From: Ciona savignyi
Taxonomy: Eukaryota > Chordata > Ascidiacea > Phlebobranchia > Cionidae
Assembly (NCBI GenBank): GCA_000149265.1
Contig: CH002594.1
Span: 1-64,000 of the forward strand
Direction of reading: 5' to 3'
DNA: 64,000 bases
Position numbers and translations under genes: made by a program. Below, piece after piece: positions 28,024-41,466 of the stretch (positions are counted from its first letter, which is position 1; each line of letters starts with the position of its first letter). The notes below the pieces were generated by a model. That model did not search any database and had not been told where the DNA came from. It was given only the letters and a program-made list of their open reading frames with translations.

Positions 28024-29991
28024 ATGAACTATTTTGACCATTGGGTGCAGTGGATGAACAGAGCTATATGCAGCACAGGTGGGATTTAATAGTTTAGAAG
28101 AAATCACAAATACGTAATGAATCGATTTTATACAGTTGTCGTTCTGCCGCTGGTAACCGCTTGGCTTGTTATCCCCGTGACTATGATTGTGTTGGGTAAG
28201 TGCCTACATGTGACCGCATTTTAGTGATCTATCACTTTAAAATAAGTTTGTTTCATTAAATATTTAAATAACCTCGTTAATAATTCATGAGGTATTGAAA
28301 CGTTGTTCCAGGTTTTAAAAATCTCACTACTTGCCCTATTCAACCGAATATACCAGTATGGCTGGTGGTGGGTGGGTTCATGGTCCTCGCAACCACGACT
28401 TGCGCATGCAATTGTTGCAGAGGGAGTTCCAAGTACGAAGAGGTTAGGTCCAACTCACAAAGCATCTGTTCTATCGTCGTATCTGCTCTACATATCATCT
28501 GGTTTGTGATTGGTGAGTTTGAATAAATAAAATAATTTCTCGCACAACCATTGGTCGAAAAAACAATACGTTTAAGCGCCTTAACGTTACAACTACACAA
28601 CTCGCCAACTTAATAACAACAACTCATAATTACGCCTCGGGCAAATAATAATCGCATTTATTGTCCGATTAGCATGGTGAGTTAGTGCGTCGCCTTCAGC
28701 TCAAAGGTTGCAGATTCGAAACTGGTTGCTGGCCGGTCGGATATGTCCTTGAACAAGGCAATTAGCAGGCATTGCCTAAAATCAATTGAATGATGGGATT
28801 TACCTAATTAAAGGTATGAATCAATCATAAACAACACACTGCAATAGATGTGATCTGACGATTGCCCGTGTGTTAACCCCCTTGCGATTTTTCATTCACA
28901 TGAACAAACATGATTGTCCTATTTTTTAAGCAGCGGAATCATGTCAAGGGAACATACACATTTTCACATCGAAATGATTTTAAGTTAAACTAGTTAACAT
29001 TTCCGTTTCTTTATGACGTGAACCGGATGAATTTGAGGCTCATCTTTTTATTTTAACTTTATAAAGCCCTGTAAAAAATATTCGCTTGGAAAAACAGGTA
29101 TTGCAAATTTGGGTTTACAAATAGCAAAATATTTTAATAATAATCTTTCACAACAATATAAAAATGATGGTGGAAGTAGTTAGAGGGGCATGTATAACAC
29201 TCACAGGGCATTGAACCGGCGTATTGAAACTGTAGTAAAGACGCAGCTGGAAAGACTTAAACTGAAACGAAACATGACTGTATACAAACCGCAGTTTGAA
29301 CGCATTTTAAGTGCACAGTCGACACGGATATAAGGATGAACGATCCTGTGACCTAATGGTTACGCGGCTGATATACGAACCAATTATGTAAATATCTTAG
29401 GGACGCCATTACAATAGGTTAGAAACTTAGCATGATAAAAGTGTTGTTTATTTATGTTTAATCTGGTTGCTTTTTCGGCATTGTCCTTGAATAAGACCTA
29501 CTGAGCGTACATCGACTAAATTCATTGAGGTTATGAGTTGTACTAGAACCGAAGAAACGTCTTATTAATATACAACGTACTGCATTGACTGTGGTAATTG
29601 TGGTATAACCAAACGGTGGGCACGAGATAATCTGAAGAAAACATATGCAATAAAGCCTCTTTTATTTCTTCACCCACAAAAATAAAAAATAATATTATCC
29701 ATCCTGTCCTTCTACCTAATTTATCAAAACGTTTCAGGCAACGTTTGGGTTCTTCAAATCTACCCCCCAGTTACCCGATTACCGGTTGCAACGACCGTCC
29801 CCGGAAACTCCACTCCAGTCCCCACCTTCGTGACGCAACCGGAAGAGAAAGTTGATTGCAATCACGCTACTTATTATCTCGCATTTTCTCTCATAATTGG
29901 AACATACGGTCTGCTCATTATTCTGGTCAACATTGCGTGCATAACTTGCCTGATTTTTCGTGTTCGTGAAATCTATACTGTGAGTGAATGA
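28024..29991 (+). CDS. TMEM272-like four-pass membrane protein (haplotype B)
   Basis: Exons 28024-28078, 28136-28195, 28312-28512, 29738-29991; same structure, phases and 189-residue length as the contig 1 copy. Visible replacements include Gly to Thr and Ala to Glu in the loop between TM3 and TM4, and Phe to Cys in TM4 (CITCLIF against CITFLIF). Both copies are fully open, as expected for two alleles of a working gene. Introns contain the same SINE insertions at matching positions, so these predate the split of the two haplotypes. Confidence 0.85.
28672..28922 (+). mobile_element. First-type SINE, haplotype B counterpart of 8930-9185
   Basis: Same insertion as the contig 1 copy, with few base differences, in the same TMEM272-like intron. 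Confidence 0.8.
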
Positions 29992-30556
29992 GCTACAAGA
30001 GTAAACACAGCGGTGTTGTTGTGTTTATTTAAACAATTCAATTGTTCGATATAAACGTTTGTTTGTGTATTGCTGTAATAAAGAATGACCAGTAGGCCTA
30101 CATGGTGTATTGGACCTTCAGTCGAAAGGTTGCGGGTTTAAAACTAGCCACTAGCTAGTCGCTCGTTTTCGTGTTGGGCTTTCGTGGACGTTGCTTGAAT
30201 CCACTGTCTTTAATGCGTTTTACAAAAATTGAAAACACCTTAAAATTATAACATACACTGCATTTATTCCATTTACCCGACGTGGGGGAAGATAATCTGA
30301 TGATTGCCTACATGGTATCTCTTTATTGCGTTTTTCCATTCACAGAGATTTAAAAAATAATCCTAACCTATCTGGTCGTATTATGCTTACCACCGACCGC
30401 GATCTAACGTTAGATACTCCTGCTCTTCATGTTATCGCGTGCAAGTAAACCTTGTCGTCAATATCAATTTAGTCTCATTAAAGAAATGATCGTTCTAATT
30501 TATAGTGGTGGCAACGGACAACTAATAAAGATGAAAACTCTTGTTGTTTTGGCTAG

Positions 30557-30564
30557 CATATGTA
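30557..30564. other. Empty target site of the LTR array (haplotype B)
   Basis: GGCTAG-CATA-TGTAC is uninterrupted here. In haplotype A the same CATA is duplicated on both sides of the LTR array (10882-10885 and 37657-37660). This fixes the element boundaries and shows that the insertion is specific to one copy. Confidence 0.85.
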
Positions 30565-31600
30565 CACATTATATATATAAAAAGTGAAATTTAGCCTCGT
30601 TATATAATCTCAAAGCTTAACACCACCCAAACGTAAATGGTCATATGCGTAATTTGTGGGTTCGCTGAATGTTAAGTACCCGTAGAGACAATCAGGAAAT
30701 AAATGTCGTCCAAGCTTCAACTGAAATGCTCACTGATACTCTTGCTTCGCTGCAAGTTTTTTTCCTACCGGGCACACTTTCTACCCTTGGTGGGCTTGTC
30801 ACTTAAACCGTAGTTTTACATATAGAGCGGTATATGAATAGGTCGCGCAAACCATTTGACCACACGACCGTCCGGCTTTTGCTGTAAGTTCATCCTGTTT
30901 GCTTAATTGAAGCTCCTGCTCTTATTAGCTAAAAATAACTGGTAAACCATTAATACGGTAATTTACCAAAAAATGTACTATCGTTTATTTAACATGCTGG
31001 CTGCAATAGCTATGCTAACCCAACTGTGGGAAAAATGTAAGCTTCCAAATTTCCTTAATCTTATAAACGCCTTTGTATTTCTATCTTAAAATAAACATGG
31101 ACGTCATATCCCATATCACAACCCATTTTCAGTGGTTATATATTCGATTAAAATATCAGTGAAGTGCATTCAATAGGCGATAAGCTTAAACAAGATATTA
31201 GAAAAACAATAATTATAGGGTAACACACAAAATACACCAATCACATGAATATAAGGAAGATTAAAATGGGAACATAACTAACACATTGAGTTGACTACTG
31301 GTACTAATAAAATATAGACTAATATAGAAAGAAACTATCAAATACATTCTATACGTGTCATGATATACAAAGCACCATTTTGTAAAAAAATACTGAATTA
31401 TTCATTTTTAAAGCGTTTAGTAAACTATAAATAAAAAATTTTCAGGTAAAAATTGAGCGAATCAACATCACAAGCAGCGTTTGGTAGTTTTGAAACTTAC
31501 GAATATTCATTTCAAAATTGCTTGTGTAATGTGTAGTAGACCCATGAGTGCATTGCGTATGCTGATTGTCGATAAAAGTAAATATCCAAGATGCTAGCTC

Positions 31601-33377
31601 TCAGGGGTTAGTAGCACAAGCAATATTATCTGTAGCGTAGGTACCACAATCAATGAACATAATATCACGCTTATACAAGTCCAATTCGCTCTTCCTGTAG
31701 ACTGAAACCTGAAATTGACAGATACTGGATAAGATATTTATGTTTATCTCTGTAAATGGCAAAACGCATGGGGTTCCTGTAAGATTACTAGATTTCAGAT
31801 CTACCAGTTCTGAAAAAAAAATCTTTGACTAAAGGGCGACGTACTAACCCAGGTAATCCAGGAAGTTGGACTATAGATTTTCCAAGATATCAATCACAAA
31901 TATTATCCAAGATAAACTGCCAAAAAATGTTTTTATGCTTTTCTTCCAGGAATTTATATTGAGTGTTTTTAATTAAAATAAGGAAAAATTGCAGCAAAAG
32001 CAAAGCATCTCTCAATAACCAATCACATAACAAAATCAGACCGCTAAGTTGGTTCTTTTGGTGTAAAATAAATTGTAAAATAAAGTTTAAAAAAGTGCAA
32101 TGATAAACTAAGCACTTGCTATCATGGCACAAAATTATAATTCACTTACCACTTAAAAAATGTCACTTACCATAAGGGAAATACTGCACTTCCAATTGCA
32201 GGACGTCAAAGTTTTGTAAATGTGACACCGCCTGTAATATTTTGTCTGTGTTATCATTTAATTATAATAATAAGACATTTGCAAAGAAGGCATACAAAGC
32301 ACACATATTGTAAATTAAAAATTTGATCCACTATACAGAGTTTTCAAGCAAAAAACACTTTTGTTTGATCAAATAGCTTGGTGGGTTAGTATGCCGTCTT
32401 TCAGCCGAAAGATTGCAGGTTCGAAACTGGCCGTTAGCACGATTGTGTCGTTGGGCAAGGCACTTAGCAGACATATTCTACCCTTGCCCAATCCACAACA
32501 CAAGTGTAAAATAAAACAATCCAATACAATACACATTCACCTCCTCATGTGGTATGTCTACAAAACTGACATTGTTGACTTTTAATATTTTGTCCCCGGA
32601 TTTCAAGCCAAGTTTGTCTGCGTCTGAATCTTTTAAAACCTTTGAAAAACATACAAATACATTTAATACAAAATATTTATATGTAAATGTACGTCACATT
32701 GCATTAATGATAGTGAATGCAACTTTAAATTAAGCACACTGCATAGGTACAGTACTATGATATTACATATGCAAATTACATAAGGTGCATCAGTCTTGTA
32801 CTGGGATAGTCATGTTTATTCCCAGGAACAAGACTTTGATTTCAATGGAAAAAATTGAAGAGAAAACAGGGAAACTGCTGAAATGAAGCATACGGCTTTG
32901 GATTCAGGCCTGGTGTAAGGGCTAGGAGAAGTTCTGGGGTTGAGATTAGTGTTTGGGCGGGGTAAGATTAAGTTTTCATAGTTTTAGTGAGCAGTTTCCC
33001 TGCGGCAATAATAAAAGTAGGGAAAAGGGGAAGCAGTTTCTTTTAGTTTTCCACAGTTCTCTCTTTTCCTTCTTTTAGTGATCAATGCATATTAAAAAAT
33101 TGGTAGTATTTTACACAAGAAAAAACCTTATCAACCACATTACCTTAGAAATGTAGACACCGTATTCATCTAAAGTTCCTCCTCTGATATTAAATCCAAG
33201 AGGTCGATTCCCACTTCGTTTTAATGTTACGTTCCTTGGCAGGAAAGTTATTAGATTGCTGTTATACAGTGGGTTGTCCATTCGTTTATGTTGGGGCAGC
33301 CATGGTGGCGGGTGCTCGTAAGGGGGGAGGTTGGGGTTTTCCTTCATTCTGTTTTTCTTTTGTTTGCTTTTAGACAT
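31601..33377 (-). CDS. PDZD11: PDZ domain-containing protein 11 (haplotype B)
   Basis: Exons 33144-33377 (ATG at 33377), 32541-32639, 32171-32231, 31601-31701 (stop TGA); phases 0, 0, 1; 164 residues. After a lysine-rich start comes the family signature PPYEHPPPWLPQHKR, then one PDZ domain from ITFLPRNVTLKR to LQLEVQYFPY. The carboxylate-binding loop reads PLGFNIRGG. PDZD11 is known as a small cytoplasmic adaptor that binds PLEKHA-family WW proteins and the C-tails of plasma-membrane pumps and transporters at cell junctions. Beyond FPY the last exon adds about 33 residues, longer than the short tail I expect in vertebrate PDZD11. It converges with TMEM272-like, transcribed from the other side. 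SINE pieces lie in introns 2 and 3. Confidence 0.92.
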
Positions 33378-33554
33378 TCCGGAAGGGTTCTTTATTATTT
33401 GTTCGCAACCTACAGCCTCAAACTATAAAGTTAAAGTTAATTACGGTAAATTTACACTATATTGCTAAACCCTAAGCAGAACCAAGCCCTGCTAAGCACC
33501 AGATCAAAACAATTAAATAAATCAATAAACACCGTTATTGTAAAGGTTTAAGTG

Positions 33555-34357
33555 GGTAAGCACTTAATGTACATCAAACTGAGGCTACAGCTGATCGACA
33601 TTTGTGACGTCATACAGTAGCTTATGGGAACTCCTGATGTATTATGGGTAATTTTTTTCCTAGGAGAGAGTTGTTCATGCGAAACGACAAGTAACTTGTG
33701 GAAACACATGGTGTATTGTGGATTATATCTACCGGTAGCCTATATATCTAGCGCGCTTCTGTATGAAGATTTTAAAACATTTCGAAATGTGATGGGTGCT
33801 AAACCAAATGCTGGGTATTCAGTGGTGTGCTTAGTCTATGCACTGCACACACTATTTATTCTATGAAACTGCACACACTATTTGCGTGAAAACTAACTTT
33901 AAGCCTGAACCCCAACCCTAACGCTAATCTTTACCTGAACACCAAATCCTAACCCAATCAGTCAACTATGGGGTTATTGTGCATTGGTATTGATATAATA
34001 CCGGTATTAAATTTGCGGTAGCGTACCTCTAAATAAAATCTTTGAAGCCCAAAGGGAATTTGCCGCGCTTGGATATGCATGGATCGCTTACTATACTTCG
34101 TAATTACAAAAGCTATAATATTAATGTTAGGGTTGGGGTTAAAGTTAGTTTTGGGGTTGAGATTAGTGTTAGGGACAGGGTGAGAATTACTTTCCATAGC
34201 AATGTAAGTGAATCAAGCGCTCCAAGCGATCCCGTAGTATTTAGAGGCACCCTTTAATTTGTGAATTTTCTGGATATTGATCAAGGAGATGCGGTTTTAA
34301 AATCATCTTTGCCGATATACAGTTTGAAAAGAAGAGAATCGGTCTAAAAAAAGAAAA
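33555..34357. mobile_element. Same Mutator-type element in haplotype B, cut by the contig end
   Basis: Left flank GTTTAAGTG at 33546-33554 and left inverted repeat from 33555. The right arm is missing because contig 2 stops at 34357, at the point matching about 41466 in haplotype A. Confidence 0.7.
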
Positions 34358-34457
34358 NNNNNNNNNNNNNNNNNNNNNNNNNNNNNNNNNNNNNNNNNNN
34401 NNNNNNNNNNNNNNNNNNNNNNNNNNNNNNNNNNNNNNNNNNNNNNNNNNNNNNNNN
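34358..34457. other. Assembly gap (100 N)
   Basis: The left contig ends in the Mutator-type element; the right contig begins inside the LTR retrotransposon. The two sides are not neighbours in the haplotype reading. Confidence 1.
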
Positions 34458-37400
34458 TGCTCACTCATTAGTGAGTAACCAGGCGTACACGCCTTGGTTT
34501 ATTAGCTGGCAAAGTATGGAAATATGGCTCATGTGATGCAAATTGTGGCGTTGCTACCTTGAATATGAGATGTCACTTTCACTACATATTAGATAACATT
34601 TATCACGCATTAACATACATGACACCAGATTTTAATGCACGATTGCACAATTCTAGCTTTGTACTTAATTCTCCCAAACCAGGTTATTCTGGTTTTTGCA
34701 GGATACACGTGTGAAATGATCGAAACTTCGTGAGATCGTTCACCACATGACTTCGATTGTTATTTCGACTGAACATCCGAAATGCTCAACGAGGCCGTGA
34801 TTTTATTTTCTCACACTTAACAAAATGTGGAAAAAATGAGATGTTGTAGCATTTCGTATAGTATATATTTGTTTTAATTTATGTCTAAAACATTTTGTGT
34901 TTTAACGTCGTTTTTTTGCGTTTCAAGTTTTCCGACTCTCACATATTATTACCCGTTACGTAATTATCACCTTGTACGGGCCTTTGTACTTTTGCGTTTT
35001 AAATCGTTAACATAGTTTTTCAACCTAATTCCCCACAGTTAGTCAAACGTGCAGATGTGAAACGTCTGGCACGTAAACTTTTCGCACCTTGTAAATTCCC
35101 TATATATTCTGGAAATTTATATAACCTAAAATATAACCTACAATAACGTACTTGAGATAACTTGCGTTATGCTGTATAACGTACTAAGTAACTCGCTTCG
35201 AGAATAAACCGTATATTGAATGAGACGCAGAATACAACTAAAGTGAATCAAGAGTTATGAACTTCGAGTTTAAGATTAAGACAGTACAAATCGTGGTCAC
35301 TATAATTATTAGTGTGCGATCTGTGGAGAATAGACTTTCCGCTGCGCAGCTCGCGAGAGACCGTTAGGCAGCCAGCCTACCGAACTAAGCTCAGCTAACG
35401 CCCGGTCAGTTAAGCTACAAAAGAAAGCGCGAGCCCACATTGTTGAGCCCGACGTGATAATGGACACGCACCTTCCCGAAACGAACAATTTCCGACGTCA
35501 ACTTCAACTAGAAGTTTCAAGTACATTGGCAACGACGAGTGGCCCAACGCAATTTATCTAAGAAGCAATTTCAAAACCAAGCAATTTCAAGCATCAAGTA
35601 AGAAACGCCCCTTTTCGCTGGACGAAGTTGGTGACTATATAACAAGACAACGCACCCTATTCAAATCAAGTTGATAAGCATCGTCTCCGCCGACGAAAGA
35701 AGAGAATACGCAAGACGACGTTCCCTTTACGAAATATGAAAGGGTTGTATTATTATTTTTGTAGCTTCTAGAATATTTTTTTGTTTTATTATTATTTTTT
35801 ATACTATAAATATGTAATTATTAGTCTGCAACGATTGCAAATACTAGTGTTCCTGGTTTGGTTGAATGGTACTAGGCTATTGCAAGAATGCATAATATCG
35901 GTGTTTTACTCTACAGACTTCTTACAAACACGAAGAGCAAACGCGCCTTCAACAACTGCTACATATGCACTCCATCTTAAACAAGGTCAGTAACGCTTTT
36001 ACGATTATGCTATCATGAGTTTGAGTCAATGATGCCATGCTGCGCCAACCCATCCGGTATATTAGGCGCATTTACACGTCGAACGACGTTTGTTTTGTTC
36101 GTTCGCGCCAGATTTTCAATGTTTCCGCCGACAAGGCGTTAGTTTTCTTTTAATCGCCTCACGCAAATTATGCGTCTCTTTCACGCGATTATATACTCGT
36201 TTTAGCAGCGGCTCGAGTTCTGTTTCTTATCCTGCGAAGTCAGATAGCCCCTGCCCCGCGGATTTGCGCTCTTGCTGTGTAAATAAGTGAGCGTACCCGC
36301 TTCACAACGCTACAGTTTATTAAACGATACCAGCGTACTTCCGTATAGCTATGGTAATCGCGCCGCATGTAAATGCGATATCTAATTGTCTAATCGCCTC
36401 TCAGTCAATGTGTCGGATGTTTCGAACCGAATATATTTCGTGTGTAAAACAGGCTTTTACAAACACCGCACAGTAATGACGAGACACGGCTTATGTCCTG
36501 CTTACTAAAAGTTTTCTTTTGTTTGTTGATGGAAATACATCCGCGCAAGAATTATTTCCCTTATTCGTTACGAGTCGTAAAACCTACATATGACAGGTCG
36601 CTCGATTTTTGTTTTTGCGTTTTTATTAATTGCGCTTTCGTCGCTTATAGCGAGATCATCGCTGCATTTATTTCATGCTCACTCATTAGTGAGTAACCAG
36701 GCGTACACGCCTTGGTTTATTAGCTGGCAAAGTATGGAAATATGGCTCATGTGATGCAAATTGTGGCGTTGCTACCTTGAATATGAGATGTCACTTTCAC
36801 TACATATTAGATAACATTTATCACGCATTAACATACATGACACCAGATTTTAATGCACGATTGCACAATTCTAGCTTTGTACTTAATTCTCCCAAACCAG
36901 GTTATTCTGGTTTTTGCAGGATACACGTGTGAAATGATCGAAACTTCGTGAGATCGTTCACCACATGACTTCGATTGTTATTTCGACTGAACATCCGAAA
37001 TGCTCAACGAGGCCGTGATTTTATTTTCTCACACTTAACAAAATGTGGAAAAAATGAGATGTTGTAGCATTTCGTATAGTATATATTTGTTTTAATTTAT
37101 GTCTAAAATATTTTGTGTTTTAACGTCGTTTTTTGCGTTTCAAGTTTACCGACTCTCACGTTTTATTACTTAGTACGTAATTATCACCTTGTACGGGCCT
37201 TTTGTATTTTTGCCGTTTAAATCATTAACATAGTTTTTTCACCCAATTCCCACAGTTAGTCAAACGTGCAGATGTGAAACGTCTCGCACGTAAACTTTTC
37301 GCACCTTGTAAATTCCCTATATATTCTGGAAATTTAAAATAACCTAATAATAACCTACAATAACGTACTTGAGATAACTTGCGTTATGCTGTATAACGTA

Positions 37401-37656
37401 CTAAGTAACTCGCTTCGAGAATAAACCTTATATTGAATGAGACGCAGAATACAACTAAAGTGAATCAAGAGTTATGAACTTCGAGTTTAAGATTAAGACA
37501 GTACAAATCGTGGTCACTATAATTATTAGTGTGCGATCTGTGGAGAATAGACTTTCCGCTGCGCAGCTCGCGAGAGACCGTTAGGCAGCCAGCCTACCGA
37601 ACTAAGCTCAGCTAACGCCCGGTCAGTTAAGCTACAAAAGAAAGCGCGAGCCCACA
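34458..37656. mobile_element. LTR retrotransposon array, right part (haplotype A)
   Basis: End of an internal region 34458-34844, LTR 34845-35439, internal region 35440-37062, last LTR 37063-37656, then the CATA duplication. The start of this contig repeats sequence seen at the end of contig 1 (12667-13889), so the two contigs overlap or flank the same unresolved array. No protein coding capacity seen. Confidence 0.8.
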
Positions 37657-37660
37657 CATA

Positions 37661-40600
37661 TGTACAACATCGTAAATATACAAGTAAAATATACGAATGC
37701 CTCTTAATATATTCTCGAAGCATAACACCACCCAAACGTAAATGGTCCTATACGTAATTTATGGGTTCGCTAAATGTTAAGTACCCGTAGAGACAATCAG
37801 GAATAAAATGCCGTCGTCCAAGCTTTAATTGAAAGGCTTCCTGCCACTCTGCTTTGCTGCAAGTTTTTTCCTACCGGTCACTTTCTACCTTTGATGGGCT
37901 TGTCACTATAAAACCGTAGTTTTACATATAGAGCGGTATATGAATAGGTCGGGCAAACCATTTGACCACACGACCGTCCGACTTCCGCTGTAAGTTAATC
38001 CTGTTTGCTTAATTGAAGCTCCTGCTCTTATTAGCTAAAAAAACTGGTAAACCATTAATACGGTAATTTACCAAAAAAATGTGCTATCGTTTATTTAACA
38101 TGCTGGCTGCAATAGCTATGGTAACTCAACTGTGGGAAAAATGTAATCTTCCAAATTTCCTTAATCTTATAAACGCCTTTGTATTTCTATCTTAAAATAA
38201 ACATGGACGTCATATCCCATATCACAACCCATTTTCAGTGGTTATATATTCGATTAAAATATCAGTAAAGTGCATTCAATAGGCGATAAGCTTAAACAAG
38301 ATATTAGAAAAACAATTATAGGGTAACACACAAAATACACCAATCACATGAATATAAGGAAGATTAAAATGGGAACATAACTAACACATTGAGTTGACTA
38401 CTGGTACTAATAAAATATAGACTTATATTGAAAGAAACTATCAAATACATTCTATACGTGTCATGATATACAAAGCACCATTTTGTAAAAAAAATACTGA
38501 ATTATTCATTTTTAAAGCGTTTAGTAAACTATAAATAAAAAATTTTCAGATAAAAATGGGGCAAATCAATATCATAAGCAGCGTTTGGTAGTTTTGAAAC
38601 TTACAAATATTCAATTCAAAATTGCTTGTGTAATGTGTAGTAGACCCATGAGTGCATTGCGTATGCTGATTGTCGATAAAAGTAAATATCCAAGATGCTA
38701 GCTCTCAGAGGTTAGTAGCACAAGCAATATTATCTGTAGCGTAGGTACCACAATCAATGAACATATTATCACGCTTATACAAGTCCGATTCGCTCTTCCT
38801 GTAGACTGAAACCTGGAATTGATAGATATTGGATTAAATATTCATGTTTACCCATGTATGGGAGACACATGGGGCTATAAAATGACCAGTTTAAGAGCTA
38901 CCAGTTCTGAAAAAAAAAACTTTCACTGAAGGGCGACATACTAACCCAGGTAAACCAGAAAGTTGGACTATAAAGTCCATCACAAATAATATCCAAGATA
39001 AAACTGCCGAAATTTTTTTTTATGCTAATTCTTACAGGAATTTACCAAGAGTGTTTTTATTAAAAAAAAAGGAAAAATTGCAGCAAAAGTAATGGATCTC
39101 TCTTTCTCTCAATAACAGAACATATTATAAAATCAGACTGCTAAGGTTGGTTCTGTTGGTGTAAAAAAAAGTCACTTACCATAAGGGAAATACTGCACTT
39201 CCAATTGCAGGACGTCAAAGTTTTGTAAATGTGACACCGCCTGTAATATTTTGTCTGTATTATCATTTATTTATAATAATAAGACATTTGCAAAGAAGGC
39301 ATACACAGCACAGAGATTGTAAACACACAGAGTGGTGGGTTGGTATGTCGCCTTACAGCCAAAGAGTTGCAGCAAACTGGTTGCTAACTAGTCGATTGTG
39401 TCCTGGGGCAAGGCACTTAACGAACATTTTCTAAAACCAGTAGAATAGTGGGTTCTACCAAATTGAAGGAACGTCTCAATCATATACAACACACTATAGT
39501 AGATCCGATAACTGGTTTGCAAGAGCACGAGGTAATCCAATAGCAGCCTTCGTGAAATGCTCAATGCATATTCCATTTACAGAGATAAAACCGAAATATT
39601 CCACCCTTGCACAATCAACAAAACAAGTGTAAAATGAAACAACTCAATACAAAACACATTCACCTCCTCATGTGGTATGTCTACAAAACTGACATTGTTG
39701 ACTTTTAATATTTTGTCCCCGGATTTCAAGCCAAGTTTGTCTGCGTCTGAATCTTTTAAAACCTTTGAAAAACATAGAAATACATATAATACAAAATATT
39801 TACATGCAAATGCATGTTACATTGCATTAAAGATAGTGAATGCAACTTCAAATTAAGCACACTGCATAGGTACTGTACAGTACCATGATATTACATAGGC
39901 AAATTACAGAAGGTGCATCAGTCTTGTACTGGGATAGTCATGTTTATTCCCAGGAACAAGACTTTGATTTCGATGGAAAAAATTGAAGAGAAAACAGGGA
40001 AACTGCTGAAGTGAAGCTTACGGCATTGGATTAAGGCCTGGTGTAAGGGCTAGGACAAATTCTGGGGTTAAGATTTGTGTTTGGACGGGGTTAGATTAAG
40101 TTTTCATAGTTTAAGTGAGCAGTTTCTCTGGGGCAATATAAAAAGTAGGGAAAAGAGGAAGGGTATGCAGTTCCTTTTAGTTTTCCCAAGTTCTCTCTTT
40201 TTCTTCTTATAATGATCAATGCATATTGAAAAATTTGAAGTATTTTACACAAGAAACAAACCTTATCAACCACATTACCTTAGAAATGTAGACACCGTAT
40301 TCATCCAAAGTACCTCCTCTGATATTAAATCCAAGAGGTCGATTCCCACTTCGTTTTAATGTTACGTTCCTTGGCAGGAAAGTTATAAGATTGCTGTTAT
40401 ACAGTGGGTTGTCCATTCGTTTATGTTGGGGCAGCCATGGTGGGGGGTGCTCGTAAGGGGGGAGGTTGGGGTTTTCCTTCATTCTGTTTTTCTTTTGTTT
40501 GCTTTTAGACATTCCGGAAGGGTTCTTTATTATTTGTTCGCAACCTACAGCCTCAAACTATAAAGTTAAAGTTAATTACGGTAAATTTACACTATATTGC

Positions 40601-41466
40601 TAAACCCTAAGCAGAACCAAGCCCTGCTAAGCACCAGATCAAAACAATTAAATAAATCAATAAACACCGTTATTGTAAAGGTTTAAGTGGGTAAGCACTT
40701 AATGTACATCAAACTGAGGCTACAGCTGATCGACATTTGTGACGTCATACAGTAGCTTATGGGAACTCCTGATGTATTATGGGTAATTTTTTTCCTAGGA
40801 GAGAGTTGTTCATGCGAAACGACAAGTAACTTGTGGAAACACATGGTGTATTGTGGATTATATCTACCGGTAGCCTATATATCTAGCGCGCTTCTGTATG
40901 AAGATTTTAAAACATTTCGAAATGTGATGGGTGCTAAACCAAATGCTGGGTATTCAGTGGTGTGCTTAGTCTATGCACTGCACACACTATTTATTCTATG
41001 AAACTGCACACACTATTTGCGTGAAAACTAACTCTAAGCCTGAACCCCAACCCTAACGCTAATCTCTACCTGAACACCAATCCTAACCCAATCAGTCAAC
41101 TATGGGGTTATTGTGCATTGGTATTGATATAATACCGGTATTAAATTTGCGGTAGCCTACCTCTAAATACTACAGGATCGCTTGGATTGCATGGATCGCT
41201 TACTATACTTCGTAATTACAAAAGCTATAATATTAATGTTAGGGTTGGGGTTAAAGTTAGTTCTGGGGTTGAGATTAGTGTTAGGGACAGGGTGAGAATT
41301 ACTTTCCATAGCAATCTAAGTGAATCAAGCGCTCCAAGCGATCCCGTAGTATTTAGAGGCACCCTTTAATTTGTGAATTTTCTGGATATTGATCAAGGAG
41401 ATGCGGTTTTAAAATCATCTTTGCCGATATACAGTTTGAAAAGAAGAGAATCGGTCTAAAAAAAGA
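37661..41466 (+). repeat. Haplotype A segment, right part
   Basis: Matches 30561-34357 (PDZD11 and the Mutator-type element). The sequence following 41466 is single copy in the window. Confidence 0.95.
38705..40512 (-). CDS. PDZD11: PDZ domain-containing protein 11 (haplotype A)
   Basis: Exons 40279-40512, 39664-39762, 39180-39240, 38705-38805; identical exon sizes and phases to the contig 2 copy. The PDZ domain appears unchanged. The last exon differs by a few residues (ESDLYKRDN against ELDLYKRDI, and a terminal Asn-Leu against Asn-Pro before the stop). Intron 2 holds a longer SINE copy (about 39333-39600) than the internally deleted version in haplotype B. Because both copies are intact and allelic, annotate one locus. 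Confidence 0.92.

Larger units (their letters stand above)
20056..34357 (+). repeat. Haplotype B segment
   Basis: Matches 1-10885 followed directly by 37661-41466; the junction is at the empty LTR target site near 30560. It ends exactly at a contig end (N gap at 34358). Confidence 0.95.

Noticed and set aside
1-34357. A true tandem duplication of a 14-kb gene block
   Set aside because: Match boundaries coincide with contig ends, and the LTR array joins contigs 1 and 3 across its empty site in contig 2; alleles explain this better.
40759-41001. 80-codon open frame, identical at 33624-33866, as a gene
   Set aside because: It lies inside the Mutator-type element, has no splice support or family resemblance, and identity between the copies is shared with the surrounding non-coding sequence.
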